Part shown: one piece after another, positions 39,101-47,407 of the stretch | Layout of the letters: the number at the start of each line of letters is the position of its first letter | Position numbering within the stretch: the stretch's first letter is position 1 | Source of the DNA: Pedobacter terrae | GTDB taxonomy: Bacteria; Bacteroidota; Bacteroidia; Sphingobacteriales; Sphingobacteriaceae | Assembly: GCF_900100705.1 (NCBI RefSeq) | Contig: NZ_FNCH01000022.1 | Location: 30,403 to 94,402, forward strand | Reading direction: 5' to 3' | DNA length: 64,000 bases | The notes under the pieces: model-generated | Seen by the model: only the letters and a program-made list of their open reading frames with translations | What the model was told of the DNA's origin: nothing | Database searches by the model: none | Made by a program: the position numbers and the translations under genes

Positions 39101-39776
39101 TTTGCTGATATCCTGTATTAAATTTAATTTCTACTTCTTCCAAATTGCTTGTAGCAAGCTCCATCTGTATTGTCCCTAAGTTACGCGCTGCTGGACGTTC
39201 GATAGGCTGGTAGCCTACATAAGCGATAGTTATGGTTAGATTATCACTTACATCCTGCAAAAAGAACTCCCCTTTTTCGTTGGTAGTTGTCCTTTTACGG
39301 GAATCTTCAACAAATACCGAAGCCCCGAATAAGGGTTTTCTATTTTCGTCGACAACCTTTCCGCGAATATCTATTTGCTCAAAAGCCGATTTGATCCGAT
39401 CAATCATGCTCGGTTGAGTTAGTTTTTTAATGGTGACAATCTTGCCTTCGATTGTGTAGGAAAGCCCAGAGCCAGCCAACACGTTTTTCATGGCCTCATT
39501 GATGTCGACATTTTTAAAGCTTACATCAACAGGCTTATTTTTAGGAATGATCTTCCCATCGTAAAAGAAATCGTAACTGCTTTGCGATCTGATTTCTTTT
39601 AAAAGAGACTCTAAAGAAGCATTTTTCCGGTTGATGGTAATTTGCTGACCGAATGAAGAAGCACTGACCTGCAAAATAGATGCTATTAATAGTACGGTGG
39701 TTAATCGCATAATGAGCACGAGTTTAGAACAGAGGGGTTTGTAAGCCCCCCTGTATCTGTTAGAAATTTTATACAT
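36174..39776 (-). CDS. SusC family TonB-linked transporter with N-terminal STN signalling domain
   Basis: 1200 aa. The ATG at 39776 (MYKISNRY) matches the conserved MYK start of such proteins, and the signal peptide core (MRLTTVLLIASILQVSAS) follows an extended N-region. Then come an STN domain (~45-115; SLLKEIRSQSSYDFFYDGKI), a CarboxypepD domain (RGKVVDENRKPLFGASVFVE), the plug (PLIVVDGLPQDNV; VTVLKDATAASIWGTRAANG) and the barrel. An STN domain allows contact with FecR, so ligand binding can activate the ECF sigma factor encoded upstream. Confidence 0.95.
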   Translation of the reverse strand: MYKISNRYRGAYKPLCSKLVLIMRLTTVLLIASILQVSASSFGQQITINRKNASLESLLKEIRSQSSYDFFYDGKIIPKNKPVDVSFKNVDINEAMKNVLAGSGLSYTIEGKIVTIKKLTQPSMIDRIKSAFEQIDIRGKVVDENRKPLFGASVFVEDSRKRTTTNEKGEFFLQDVSDNLTITIAYVGYQPIERPAARNLGTIQMELATSNLEEVEIKFNTGYQQISRERSTGSFSKPDLDIMKNRSGSASILSRLDGLVPGLVVNNAPSSTQNPFLIRGLATIGLYDSFGNPTSGGASRGPLIVVDGLPQDNVSAINTQDVEDVTVLKDATAASIWGTRAANGVIVITTKKGKAGEQLKFEYDGFVNFQGKPDLDYLQRLNSKQFIQAANEVFEESKLKYPFSQASIMDALRPHQVIQYNNLLSPAQKSKSLDSLASIDNRSQVKDLFYRNAMLTNQTLSASGGSKAYSFYGSASYTGTRSNQPGQKDDLYKFNFRQDLELNKRVSIFLITDISNNLNSSLNDIDLSTNLVPYQLFEDSNGNPLTVNHMGQYEGLGYSDVRRLNYQNRSGINLEYSPLNERKMGYNKSEQVYSRIVGGGTVKILKNLRFEGNYGYNILSGNSTNFLDAGSYAVRRELLNFTVALPGEAPVYYLPSSGGRLTETNLYQKNYSLRNQLVFDQNWGKHQVTVLGGQEATSQFGRSTRNIVRGWDDKLQTGQPIDYKMLNEGLEENTITNASTFLAENFTGGQSPVIRTSSYYANLSYSFLGRYTLNGSWRNDQSNLFGTDKSAQNRPVWSIGGKWLLGEETFMKRITWLSRLDLRATYGIAGNAPQPGTAASYDILNPASGPYYVTGRGLLIGTPGNDKLSWESTVIKNAGVDFALFQGRLIGSVEGYIKNTTDLLGNLPVSPFSGYNTVIGNLGAIDNKGFEVSLTSVNVVSKDFSWNTGFTLGYNKSKVKRLSLLGNITTGTEMISQRYVEGYPAFAQFAFDYVGLNNQGNPQIRLADGTITTDPEINTVADVKYMGTTQPVWAGGLSNAFNFKGLSLDINLVYNLGHVMMKDVNGFWSEPIYNNVHSDFANRWKVPGDEKTTDIPRYIADSGDNSERNLQYYTAANTNVFDASFVKVRDITLAYRLSQQIANSLKLRGITFRAQLSNLMLWKANKFGIDPEFQNASIYGSSRTVRTGQGTITLGAHVSF

Positions 39777-39858
39777 TTGTTTAGTTTGGTTGATTACAGC
39801 GCTCTAACTTTCGACGGGCAGGGTACTGTAGTTGACATTTAGTTAATTCCAAGCTGTT

Positions 39859-39883
39859 CCAGTTCCAACATGGTTGGGACTGG
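39859..39883. other. Hairpin between the nDsbD-TlpA gene and SusC
   Basis: Arms CCAGTTCCAA (39859-39868) and TTGGGACTGG (39874-39883), 10 bp with one wobble pair and a 5-nt loop. No strong U-run follows on the minus strand, so it is a possible attenuator or mRNA-processing/stability element rather than a plain terminator. A second locus has a hairpin in the same relative place (57351-57378). Confidence 0.4.
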
Positions 39884-39964
39884 TTCTTTCTTCAAGATAC
39901 TATGGTAAATTTTTCTGCATGGTTGGTTGGTTTAGGTGAAAATTCAGGTTTATTACATCATTTT

Positions 39965-40888
39965 TTAGTTCTTAAATAATTCAGAAAGTTTCGCTTCCAA
40001 TTCTTTTCCGTGCAAATCCATCGCGATAATGTTCCCATCTTGATCAATCAACAGATTTCGTGGAATGGCTACAATATTGTACTTCTTGCTAAGCGCAGAT
40101 TCAAATCCCTTCCCATCACTTAAATTTGTCCAGGTATATCCATCCGCTTCTGTGGCTTTCTTCCAGGCTTTGGCATCTGTATCTAGTGAGACTGCGATAA
40201 CCTCAAAACCCTTCGCTTTATATTGCCTGTATATCGGGATTAATTCACGACCCTGAGCCCTGCATGGCGCACACCAACTGGCCCAAAAATCGATAAAAGT
40301 ATATTTACTTTTTGAGGTGATGTCTTTAGAGGAAATCATTTCACCATCCATGTTCGCCATCTTAAAATCCTCATATTTAAAAGAACCAGCCTGTTTGCTC
40401 GATGAAACAGCAGATCCCTCTGTATTTGGAGCTGCAATATTCGCCCCTTGATCATCTAAGTCCAGCTTAAATTGCTTTTTAGATGGTGGAAGACACATTT
40501 GTTTGGTACAGGCCATGAATTTAATGGTGAAGCTTAATGCGGTCTTCTGTTCTGACTTCAATTTAAGGGTCTGCGTAAAAGTCACCCCTTTTGAATAGTA
40601 GGACAAGCGTTCTTCATCCTTCTGCTCTTCGCCTTTCTCCTCCATCTCACCAACGAATTCTACATTTTCGTTTGGATCGAACAAAAATTCAGTAGGCATT
40701 CCCATCCCCCCGGCGGCACCTTGAGGGTAAATGTGGTAAGGTTCCTTTACCGTAGCATGTAGCTTAATCTGATAGGTTAAAGGCGCAACTTTTTCGCTGC
40801 TAATTTCCCAGGAAACCGGGTGGCTATCCTGCGCAAAGGCAGAAAATGCCATTTGGTAAATCATAATCAATAAAATGTATCTTTTCAT
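39965..40888 (-). CDS. Fusion of DsbD N-terminal-like domain and TlpA thioredoxin domain (CAPC)
   Basis: 307 aa from the ATG at 40888, which is preceded by GGAAG; the TTG at 40897 is only a frame extension. Signal peptide MKRYILLIMIYQMAFSAFAQ. Residues ~22-145 look like the immunoglobulin-like DsbD alpha domain (HPVSWEISSEKVAPLTYQIK; FMACTKQMCLPP, with the Cys-x4-Cys pair). After a Ser/Ala-rich linker comes a thioredoxin domain (FIDFWASWCAPCRAQGRELI; cis-Pro in IVAIPRNLLID). The membrane domain that separates these modules in true DsbD is absent. It sits 15 bp after FecR, inside the regulatory part of the locus. Confidence 0.85.
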   Translation of the reverse strand: MKRYILLIMIYQMAFSAFAQDSHPVSWEISSEKVAPLTYQIKLHATVKEPYHIYPQGAAGGMGMPTEFLFDPNENVEFVGEMEEKGEEQKDEERLSYYSKGVTFTQTLKLKSEQKTALSFTIKFMACTKQMCLPPSKKQFKLDLDDQGANIAAPNTEGSAVSSSKQAGSFKYEDFKMANMDGEMISSKDITSKSKYTFIDFWASWCAPCRAQGRELIPIYRQYKAKGFEVIAVSLDTDAKAWKKATEADGYTWTNLSDGKGFESALSKKYNIVAIPRNLLIDQDGNIIAMDLHGKELEAKLSELFKN

Positions 40889-40903
40889 ATCTTCCAATTT
40901 AAA

Positions 40904-42067
40904 TTATTCTGTCACGTAAATTTTTCGACCCACTACCTTAAACTTTACCAAGCCAGAGGATTCAATCGACTTCAGCACTGATGAGAGAGGCTTGTCTCTT
41001 GAGATCCATCCGCCAGACTCCATGTTGTCAGGCACTGTATCATCATAAATGACTTCCATGTCATACCATCTTGCAATCTTCCTCATAGCTGTTTTAAATG
41101 CGATATGGTTCAGGTAAAAATCTCCATTTTTCCAATCCAATACATTGTCTACATCAACTTGCTGAACAGCAATAGACCCTTGATTATTAATCGCTTGCTG
41201 GCCAGGCTTAATGACCTTATACACCTTCCCTGCCTTAACTTTTACTGAACCTTCCAATAGGGTTGTAGCGGTCGCCGGCTCGTCATGGTAACTATTTATA
41301 TTAAAGTGGGTTCCCAAGACTTCTACTTCCTGTTTAGCGGTTTGCACAATGAAAGGGTGTGTTTTGTCCTTAGAAATTTCAAAGTAGGCTTCACCTTCAA
41401 GTTTTACCTTCCGAACCCCATGCTCCCTAAAAGTGGTAGAGTAAGTGATAATAGAAGCGGCGTTAAGCCAAACTTTACTTTTATCTGGTAATGTTAATAT
41501 ATAGGTTTCTCCTTTTGCTGTACTTAGTGTATTTATATTCTCTGCGGCTCCTGTTTTTCCTTTGATTTCATAAACAAGTTGCCCATCTGCTGTTTTGGTT
41601 ACGCTGATGCCGGCCTCTTTAGCAATTTCTCCATTTGTAGCATCAGAAAGTTTGATTTTTTTACCATTTGCTAAAGTTAAGGTCGCATCAAAAGTTCCAG
41701 GTATCCTGTTCTGTGCTGCTAAAACCTCACTGTAAGCATGCCCATTATTTCTATAGTTAAAGAAGAAAACGCCTAAAACCACTAAAGCAATTGCAGCAGC
41801 AATTCCTGTCAGAAGAGGCCAGGATTTTATAAATCGCCTGGTGACGGGTTTATCTATAGCATAGATAAAATCCAGGAAATTTTGTTGTTCCTGTTCAGTA
41901 AGTTCAACGCCATCAACCTGCTGATCAAATGCCTGACCAATCAGGTGCTTTAATTCAGCATCATAAAATGGGTTATTAACATAATCCCATAATTCCGACT
42001 GTTCTAAATCCGAAGCAGAATCATCAAGATATAGTTTAAGTAATTCGTGAATCCGTGTATTGTTCAT
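40904..42067 (-). CDS. FecR family anti-sigma factor
   Basis: 387 aa. Cytoplasmic N-terminal helical region (~1-80) for sigma binding, one transmembrane helix (~87-104; LLTGIAAAIALVVLGVFFF), then the periplasmic FecR domain (LPDKSKVWLNAASIITYSTT; VKLEGEAYFEISKDKTHPFI; VEVLGTHFNINSY) and a DUF4974 end (AFKTAMRKIARWYDMEVIYD). It should relay a signal from the STN domain of the SusC at 36174-39776 to the sigma factor upstream. The sigma gene ends 195 bp before it. Confidence 0.95.
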   Translation of the reverse strand: MNNTRIHELLKLYLDDSASDLEQSELWDYVNNPFYDAELKHLIGQAFDQQVDGVELTEQEQQNFLDFIYAIDKPVTRRFIKSWPLLTGIAAAIALVVLGVFFFNYRNNGHAYSEVLAAQNRIPGTFDATLTLANGKKIKLSDATNGEIAKEAGISVTKTADGQLVYEIKGKTGAAENINTLSTAKGETYILTLPDKSKVWLNAASIITYSTTFREHGVRKVKLEGEAYFEISKDKTHPFIVQTAKQEVEVLGTHFNINSYHDEPATATTLLEGSVKVKAGKVYKVIKPGQQAINNQGSIAVQQVDVDNVLDWKNGDFYLNHIAFKTAMRKIARWYDMEVIYDDTVPDNMESGGWISRDKPLSSVLKSIESSGLVKFKVVGRKIYVTE

Positions 42068-42262
42068 TCATATCAATATTATCGTTGTATTAAAGGTAAT
42101 TTAACCTTTTAATAACATTGACCCATAACTCTATCCCGACGGGGTATCTTAAAAAAATAAAATACACAACATCCTGTTTTACAGCCGATTATTTTTTAAT
42201 AAATTTTTATGCACCTAAATGAGGTCAATAAGTGATTTTAATTGACGATGAAGAGCCTTCAG

Positions 42263-42856
42263 CTAAGACCTGAAAAGACTGAGAATAAAAACGGTGTATT
42301 CCATTGCATGTTTTTTGAAATGTGCCCTGATCTTTTTAAGTGCATCCTTCATATAAGCATGAACGGTCTGGGGAGAAATTCCCATTTTGATTGCAGCCTC
42401 TTCGTATTTCATACCTTGCTGATGACAAAGTATATACACCATTCTTTGTTGAGGGGATAATGTTTCAACTGCCTGATTTAATATTTGTTCAGCCTCACGA
42501 TAGTCTAGCTCCTGCGCTGTAGACTCACTTGATTTACTAACTTTTAATCTAAAGACTTCATTAGATTTTACCTTTTGAGAAAGCTGACGAAGCGCATTGA
42601 AACAATGATGACGTACCATTGTATTTAGATAGGCACCAAAGGTCTCCAGTGCTTTTAGCTTTTCTCTACCCAGCCAGATTTTCAAAAAAACGTCTTGAAC
42701 TATTTCTTTGGCTAAATCGTCAGAACGAGTTATTTTTCTACTGAATGCAAGAACATACTTATGGTAATTTCTAAATAAAATTTCAAAAGCAAGCTTGTCG
42801 CCTCTAGCTATTTCAGCAAGTATTTCAGCTTCATTATCAAGAGGTTTGACAAACAT
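42263..42856 (-). CDS. ECF RNA polymerase sigma factor (Bacteroidota sigma-70 type)
   Basis: 197 aa. Region 2 at ~20-90 (FEILFRNYHKYVLAFSRKIT; AKEIVQDVFLKIWLGREKL) and region 4 at ~130-185 (TLSPQQRMVYILCHQQGMKY; MGISPQTVHAYMKDALKKIR). No region 3, as expected for ECF factors. With the FecR gene downstream it forms the regulatory head of the TlpA-rich Sus locus. Confidence 0.95.
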   Translation of the reverse strand: MFVKPLDNEAEILAEIARGDKLAFEILFRNYHKYVLAFSRKITRSDDLAKEIVQDVFLKIWLGREKLKALETFGAYLNTMVRHHCFNALRQLSQKVKSNEVFRLKVSKSSESTAQELDYREAEQILNQAVETLSPQQRMVYILCHQQGMKYEEAAIKMGISPQTVHAYMKDALKKIRAHFKKHAMEYTVFILSLFRS

Positions 42857-43357
42857 ACAACCGTTGTTTTAATATAAATTTGCAGCTTTTTAAGCGCAAT
42901 GATACTCAAATTTATCCAATACATTCTGTAAAAGAGGCAATAATAAAGTTTTGTTTTTACCTAACGAGATTATAAGTATCTATCTCCCTTGAATTTCCCC
43001 CTTATAATACAATTCTCGCTTTCTCAATTTTTATTGGTATCCCATATAAAATCGCCGCTAGCATGGACATTTCGGTAAATATTTGCCAAAGATAAAGCGT
43101 CCCCTATCTGACAAGTAATTTCAGAACATACAAGGTTAATTGATAAATTGTTATATCCGGTGCTTGATCCCTTTTAACGCTAAAATAAAAGCTTTCAGGG
43201 CACAATTTAGAGGATTGAGAAATGTAAAATTCTTCTTATTCAGATTATCGAAATTTACGCCTAGAATTAATCCCCAACTTTTACGCTTGATCCATAAATT
43301 TTTAGTCCAAAATGAACTTTAAATAAAAAAACCCACAACTTTCGTTGCGGGTTTAAG
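42857..43357. other. 501-bp gene-free stretch between the sigma gene and tRNA-Asn
   Basis: AT-rich with no convincing coding frame. The right end carries the tRNA terminator and part of a ~100-bp sequence repeated at 62988-63087. The remainder is the promoter region of the sigma gene; I could not identify an exact TAnnTTTG box there. Confidence 0.5.
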
Positions 43358-43396
43358 CTCCCTCTGCTGGGCTCGAACCAGCGACCCTCTGATTAA
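43296..43396. repeat. Direct repeat, copy A (tRNA-Asn 3' part plus terminator)
   Basis: About 101 bp beginning AAATTTTTAGTCCAAAATG and running through the terminator and T-arm to the anticodon loop of tRNA-Asn. It is repeated almost exactly, in the same orientation, at 62988-63087 (differences include AATGAAC/AATGGAC and CCC/GCC in the terminator stem). Confidence 0.85.
43330..43353 (-). terminator. Rho-independent terminator of tRNA-Asn
   Basis: On the minus strand AACCCGCAAC-GAAA-GTTGTGGGTT forms a 10-bp stem with one wobble and a tetraloop, followed by a T-run. It starts 4 nt after the tRNA 3' end. Confidence 0.85.
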
Positions 43397-43431
43397 CAGT
43401 CAGATGCTCTAACCAGCTGAGCTAAGAAGGA
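43358..43431 (-). tRNA. tRNA-Asn (anticodon GUU)
   Basis: 74 nt cloverleaf on the minus strand. Acceptor TCCTTCT pairs with AGAGGGA (G-U allowed). D-arm GCTC...GAGC, anticodon arm TCTGA-CTGTTAA-TCAGA (GTT), T-arm GCTGG-TTCGAGC-CCAGC, discriminator G. The 3' CCA is not encoded. Confidence 0.95.
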
Positions 43432-43768
43432 GTGCTGGTCGTTTCCTAAAACGGCGGTTATTTACACTTTGCAGCTAAATACCCTTGTTCGTTTTGGGAG
43501 TGCAATATTAGCGCTTTTAAATTATTTATGCAAAAATTTATTTAATTATTATTTAAGAAAAGGATCTTCATTTTAAAACGCTGGATCATTTTATCAATTT
43601 AACCCTGAATATCAAATCATTAAAAAAATAATGTTTAACAATTCAGAAATATCTCCTGCACACAATAGATAAACTTCGCCGCCTAATGATGAAGAATACG
43701 CGCCGCTAAACAAGAAACGGCCTGACTTTCTTTAAGTCAGGCCGTTTTTAGGTATTATTTAAAAAAGA
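43432..43768. other. 337-bp gap between tRNA-Asn and the Oar-like gene
   Basis: AT-rich, no gene. It contains the strong hairpin at 43715-43749 near the Oar-like stop and the tRNA promoter region on its left side. Confidence 0.5.
43715..43749 (-). terminator. Strong hairpin terminator after the Oar-like receptor gene
   Basis: Perfect 14-bp arms AAACGGCCTGACTT (43715-43728) and AAGTCAGGCCGTTT (43734-43747) with a 5-nt loop, about 20 nt downstream of the receptor stop. U-runs occur on both sides, so it could act in both directions. Confidence 0.8.
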
Positions 43769-46700
43769 TTAGAAGCTATATCTCAATCCTAATTGCATCT
43801 GGTAGCGTGAGGCAAAGAAATCTTTTGAATAAGAGGTTACATCTTTTTGTGCAAAAGTATAAACCGGATAAGCGGTTGGTGTTCCAGCAGTCGCAACTTT
43901 GATACCCATACTGGCCATAGAGTTATAAGTATTAGGAGAGAAATACTGAACTCCCCAATTTTTATTCACCAAATTGGTCAGGTTAATGATATCATAGGTT
44001 AAAGTAAGTACATGTGGGTGTTTTCCTTTGGCCACTTGTAAATCCTGCGAGAAACGAAAATCAGCCTGAACATTCCAAGGGGTACGTGCACCGTTACGTT
44101 CTGTAAAATCGCCACGGCGGCTGCTTAGGTATTTATCACCGTTGATGTAGTTATCAAATGCGGCTGCCTGAGCAATTCCATCAGCTGTATTGGCAAAGAA
44201 TTTCTGTGTTTCGCCTACTGCAGGTACATACATTAAACTTACGGTTTGTCCAGTGCCATTGATCCTGGTGTTTACTAAGCCCAATGAGTATGGGGAACCA
44301 GACTGACCGCTGAAGAATAATGATAAGTTAGATACATATTTACCGTTTTTAGCCCAATCCAATCTATAGTTAATGGTTGAAATAATCCTGTTGCGGATAT
44401 CGAAGTTCGAATAAGCCAAACCCGGATTATTTGGGCTAAGTGCTTGGTTTAACTGCCAGTTAGACTCCATTGAGTTACGGATACCGTTGGCAATATCTTT
44501 CGATCTTCCATAGGTGTAGGCCACCATCATATCTAAACCGATAGGAAGTGATTTACTTACCTGAGCAGTTAAGCTATATTTATAGCCTTTATCTGTATTC
44601 GACAATAAATATGCGTTGGTATACAACGGATTGATTTTCGTCCCTGAATAAATCGGCTGTTGTTTTTGTGTATCATAAACCATGTATTTTGGATTATCTA
44701 CATAGTTGATCTGCTGGAACTGCACATCTTTGATTACCTGACTGAAGATTCCCTCAACTGTAAATTTCCACTGGTCGTCGGTTTTGTAATCGAAAGCCAG
44801 GTTACTTCTCCAGGCTTTTGGCATTTTAAAGTTATTATCAACCAGATCTACCTGTGTAGCGCCGCTTGCATCTTTAACATTAACACCTTGTTTAGTCACA
44901 TAACCTGCTTCACCGTTACCCGTTAAAGCATCTTTAATTGGATCTGAACCTGCTGCCGGAGTAACGATTTTGGTAGGATCTGCATTTGTATAAACATATG
45001 ATTTATCAAAAGCACCATAGTTTACCCCATTGTTATAATAAGCATAACCGATCCAGGCAAAAGGAACACGGCTGGTAAATAAACCGGTACCACCACGCAT
45101 CACCAAACTTTGGTTACCCAATACATCGAAATTAAAACCCACACGTGGAGAAATCTGGATTTTGTTTAAGAATTTTCCGGTAATTGATGATGGCTGTGTA
45201 TAAGTATATGTTGTACCATAATTGGCATCAACAGGAGAGTTGGTGGTTTTTGAACTTAAAGATGGCATGTCGGGCAAGTTTGCCATATCAAAACGCAAAC
45301 CCGGTGTTAATTTAAAACGATCGCCCAGGCGGATTTCATCCTGTCCGTAAACGCTGTACATATTTACATTAAACTCTGCTGTAGGGTTTGCAATAATGTT
45401 ATCCCGACTATTGTCGTCGTAGTTATAACTTGTACGTACCCTGTTTGGCTGGTTAGCTAAGAAATCGACAACACTGCTGTAAGCTACACGGCCGTTCCAT
45501 GAGTTTACAAAACCGTAGTTAATTTTGTAAAACTCGTTGTGTGTACCAACAGTAAGCGTATGGATACCTGTGTTATAAGTATAGTTATCGGTAAACTCAA
45601 AAGTATTTTGTTTCATATTGAAGATACTCGCCTCACGGTCGGTACCCAAAAACAATGTTCCACCGTTAGAAGCGATTTCGATTTGCGGTACAGCTGGATT
45701 AGAAAGCGGATCGCGGTAATCGTGAACGGTAGAATAACCTACAATTAAGTTGTTGGTAGCTGAATTTCCAAAACGGGTTTTGAGATCGGCAACCGTTGAA
45801 GTTTGGTTATTGTTCTGTTTAAAATCGATACCACCAAATCTGAAGTTAGACTGATCTCGTTCTAAGTTCGTTGCTTTTGAAATAATAGTATTATTTCTGA
45901 TGGTTAACTGTGTACTTTCACTGATGTTCCAATCCAAGCGGTTAAAGAATTTGTTAGATTGTGAATAGATATTGTAATTGCCATAAGCGCCTGCATCAAT
46001 TCCATAGGCATTTTTCATGCGGTCAGAAATTTGCTGTGCTTCAGTTGAGGTAAGCAATTTCATATCTGATGATCCTGCACCTAAAATTACCGGATCCTGA
46101 CGGCGGGTAATCTCCTCGTTGGTAAAGAAGAATAACTTATCTTTTATAATCGGGAAACCCACACGGAAGCCGGTTTGATAATCGTGGAATGCTGAGGGCT
46201 CTTTGCTGTTATCGCCAATTTTGTTTCTACCGATTAATGAAGCATTACGGCCATAACCGTAAACCGAACCTACTACCTCATTGGTACCTCCACGCGTAAC
46301 GGCATTAATACTACCACCTAAAAAGTTACCCACTTTAACATCGTAAGGCGAAAGTAGCACGGTAACATCCTGGATCGCATCAAGCGAAACCGGGTTGGTA
46401 CGTGTACTGCTTCCCGGCATACCAGAACTTCCGCTTTGTCCTCCCAATGAAGGGCTGAAACCGATCGCATCGTTATTGATTGCACCATCTATGGTTACGT
46501 TGTTATACCTGAAATTGGTACCACCAAAAGTATTGTCTTTACTGCCCTGAGGTGTTACACGGGTAACATCCTGCAAACTGCGGTTCATGGTTGGCAGGGT
46601 TTTAATCTGACCTTCGCCAATACTGGTACCCGCACCAGATTTTGTACCGCCTTTTTGGCCTTTAACACTTACCTCGGCCAACTGATTACCCTGTTCCTGT

Positions 46701-47020
46701 AGATCGAGATCAAGTTTTACATCCGAACCAAGGGTTAAATAAATATTTTCTTTTACTACAGGGCTATAACCTACAAACGTTACGGTGATTTTATATGGCC
46801 CACCAGGATTTAAGTTGCCGATGCGGTAAAGCCCAGACTCGTTTGAAGAACCTTTGGATACTGTTCCCGTAGGAACGTGTACCATAACAATGGTTGCACC
46901 AGGGATGATACCTTTGTTATCCTTAATCTTTCCATTAATACTAGATGTTGTAACCTGCGCCTGCGCAAAAGTGATCAGGAGGACAAGAATACTTACCAGG
47001 GATAGTATACGTGATTTCAT
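43769..47020 (-). CDS. Oar-like TonB-dependent outer-membrane receptor
   Basis: 1083 aa from the ATG at 47020, where the signal peptide starts (MKSRILSLVSILVLLITFAQ, AQ cleavage). A CarboxypepD domain spans ~23-105 (SINGKIKDNKGIIPGATIVM), followed by a plug with the Oar-type pattern (TMNRSLQDVTRVTPQGSKDN; NVTIDGAINNDAIGF; GGSINAVTRGGTNEVVGSVY) and a very large barrel ending in YQMQLGLRYSF. It is monocistronic with its own terminator. Oar relatives in other bacteria are linked to protein secretion or signalling; the substrate here is unknown. Confidence 0.93.
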   Translation of the reverse strand: MKSRILSLVSILVLLITFAQAQVTTSSINGKIKDNKGIIPGATIVMVHVPTGTVSKGSSNESGLYRIGNLNPGGPYKITVTFVGYSPVVKENIYLTLGSDVKLDLDLQEQGNQLAEVSVKGQKGGTKSGAGTSIGEGQIKTLPTMNRSLQDVTRVTPQGSKDNTFGGTNFRYNNVTIDGAINNDAIGFSPSLGGQSGSSGMPGSSTRTNPVSLDAIQDVTVLLSPYDVKVGNFLGGSINAVTRGGTNEVVGSVYGYGRNASLIGRNKIGDNSKEPSAFHDYQTGFRVGFPIIKDKLFFFTNEEITRRQDPVILGAGSSDMKLLTSTEAQQISDRMKNAYGIDAGAYGNYNIYSQSNKFFNRLDWNISESTQLTIRNNTIISKATNLERDQSNFRFGGIDFKQNNNQTSTVADLKTRFGNSATNNLIVGYSTVHDYRDPLSNPAVPQIEIASNGGTLFLGTDREASIFNMKQNTFEFTDNYTYNTGIHTLTVGTHNEFYKINYGFVNSWNGRVAYSSVVDFLANQPNRVRTSYNYDDNSRDNIIANPTAEFNVNMYSVYGQDEIRLGDRFKLTPGLRFDMANLPDMPSLSSKTTNSPVDANYGTTYTYTQPSSITGKFLNKIQISPRVGFNFDVLGNQSLVMRGGTGLFTSRVPFAWIGYAYYNNGVNYGAFDKSYVYTNADPTKIVTPAAGSDPIKDALTGNGEAGYVTKQGVNVKDASGATQVDLVDNNFKMPKAWRSNLAFDYKTDDQWKFTVEGIFSQVIKDVQFQQINYVDNPKYMVYDTQKQQPIYSGTKINPLYTNAYLLSNTDKGYKYSLTAQVSKSLPIGLDMMVAYTYGRSKDIANGIRNSMESNWQLNQALSPNNPGLAYSNFDIRNRIISTINYRLDWAKNGKYVSNLSLFFSGQSGSPYSLGLVNTRINGTGQTVSLMYVPAVGETQKFFANTADGIAQAAAFDNYINGDKYLSSRRGDFTERNGARTPWNVQADFRFSQDLQVAKGKHPHVLTLTYDIINLTNLVNKNWGVQYFSPNTYNSMASMGIKVATAGTPTAYPVYTFAQKDVTSYSKDFFASRYQMQLGLRYSF

Positions 47021-47235
47021 TTTTTGTTGTTTTATTTTGGCACAAAACAACAGTCTTAATGTTAACTCAATATTAACATCAAATTAAGTTTAACCTTAGG
47101 TTAACAATATGAAAATCGGAATTAAACAATAGGGAAACAATTCCTTAACAGCCATTTCAAAGCCGGAATTACATGATGAGCAATATGCTCAAATATCAGA
47201 TAGAAAGATGAAGATTTAATGAAGATTGCGGTCAT

Positions 47236-47270
47236 GAGTCCGAAGTCCACAGTCGGAAGTCCGGAGTCAA
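47236..47270. repeat. Five-unit degenerate 7-bp tandem repeat
   Basis: Units GAGTCCG, AAGTCCA, CAGTCGG, AAGTCCG, GAGTCAA share the pattern nAGTCnn in perfect 7-bp register (35 bp). Confidence 0.75.
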
Positions 47271-47394
47271 TTAACCGATTTGAAGAATCGAGCGTGGAGT
47301 GGTTAGGATTTGGTGATAGCTATCGATTAACTACTTTACAGCCAGGCCTCACGCCAGCCAAACTAATAACAACTGAACTAAGAAACCCATTCCC

Positions 47395-47402
47395 TATCTT
47401 TG
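47395..47402 (+). promoter_or_regulatory. -7 promoter box (TATCTTTG) for the GNAT gene
   Basis: Exact TAnnTTTG match ending 5 bp before the ATG at 47408. Transcription would begin at or next to the start codon, giving a leaderless or nearly leaderless mRNA. Confidence 0.5.
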
Positions 47403-47407
47403 CACTT

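Larger units (their letters stand above)
47021..47407. other. 387-bp gap between divergent Oar-like and GNAT genes
   Basis: It contains a short heptamer tandem array (47236-47270) and the GNAT -7 box. Although an open frame runs through it in phase with the GNAT gene from 47219, the repeat content and non-conserved peptide argue that it is not translated. Confidence 0.5.

Noticed and set aside
47219..47407. N-terminal extension of the GNAT protein
   Set aside because: It contains the heptamer repeat and the promoter box, and GNAT similarity begins at 47408.
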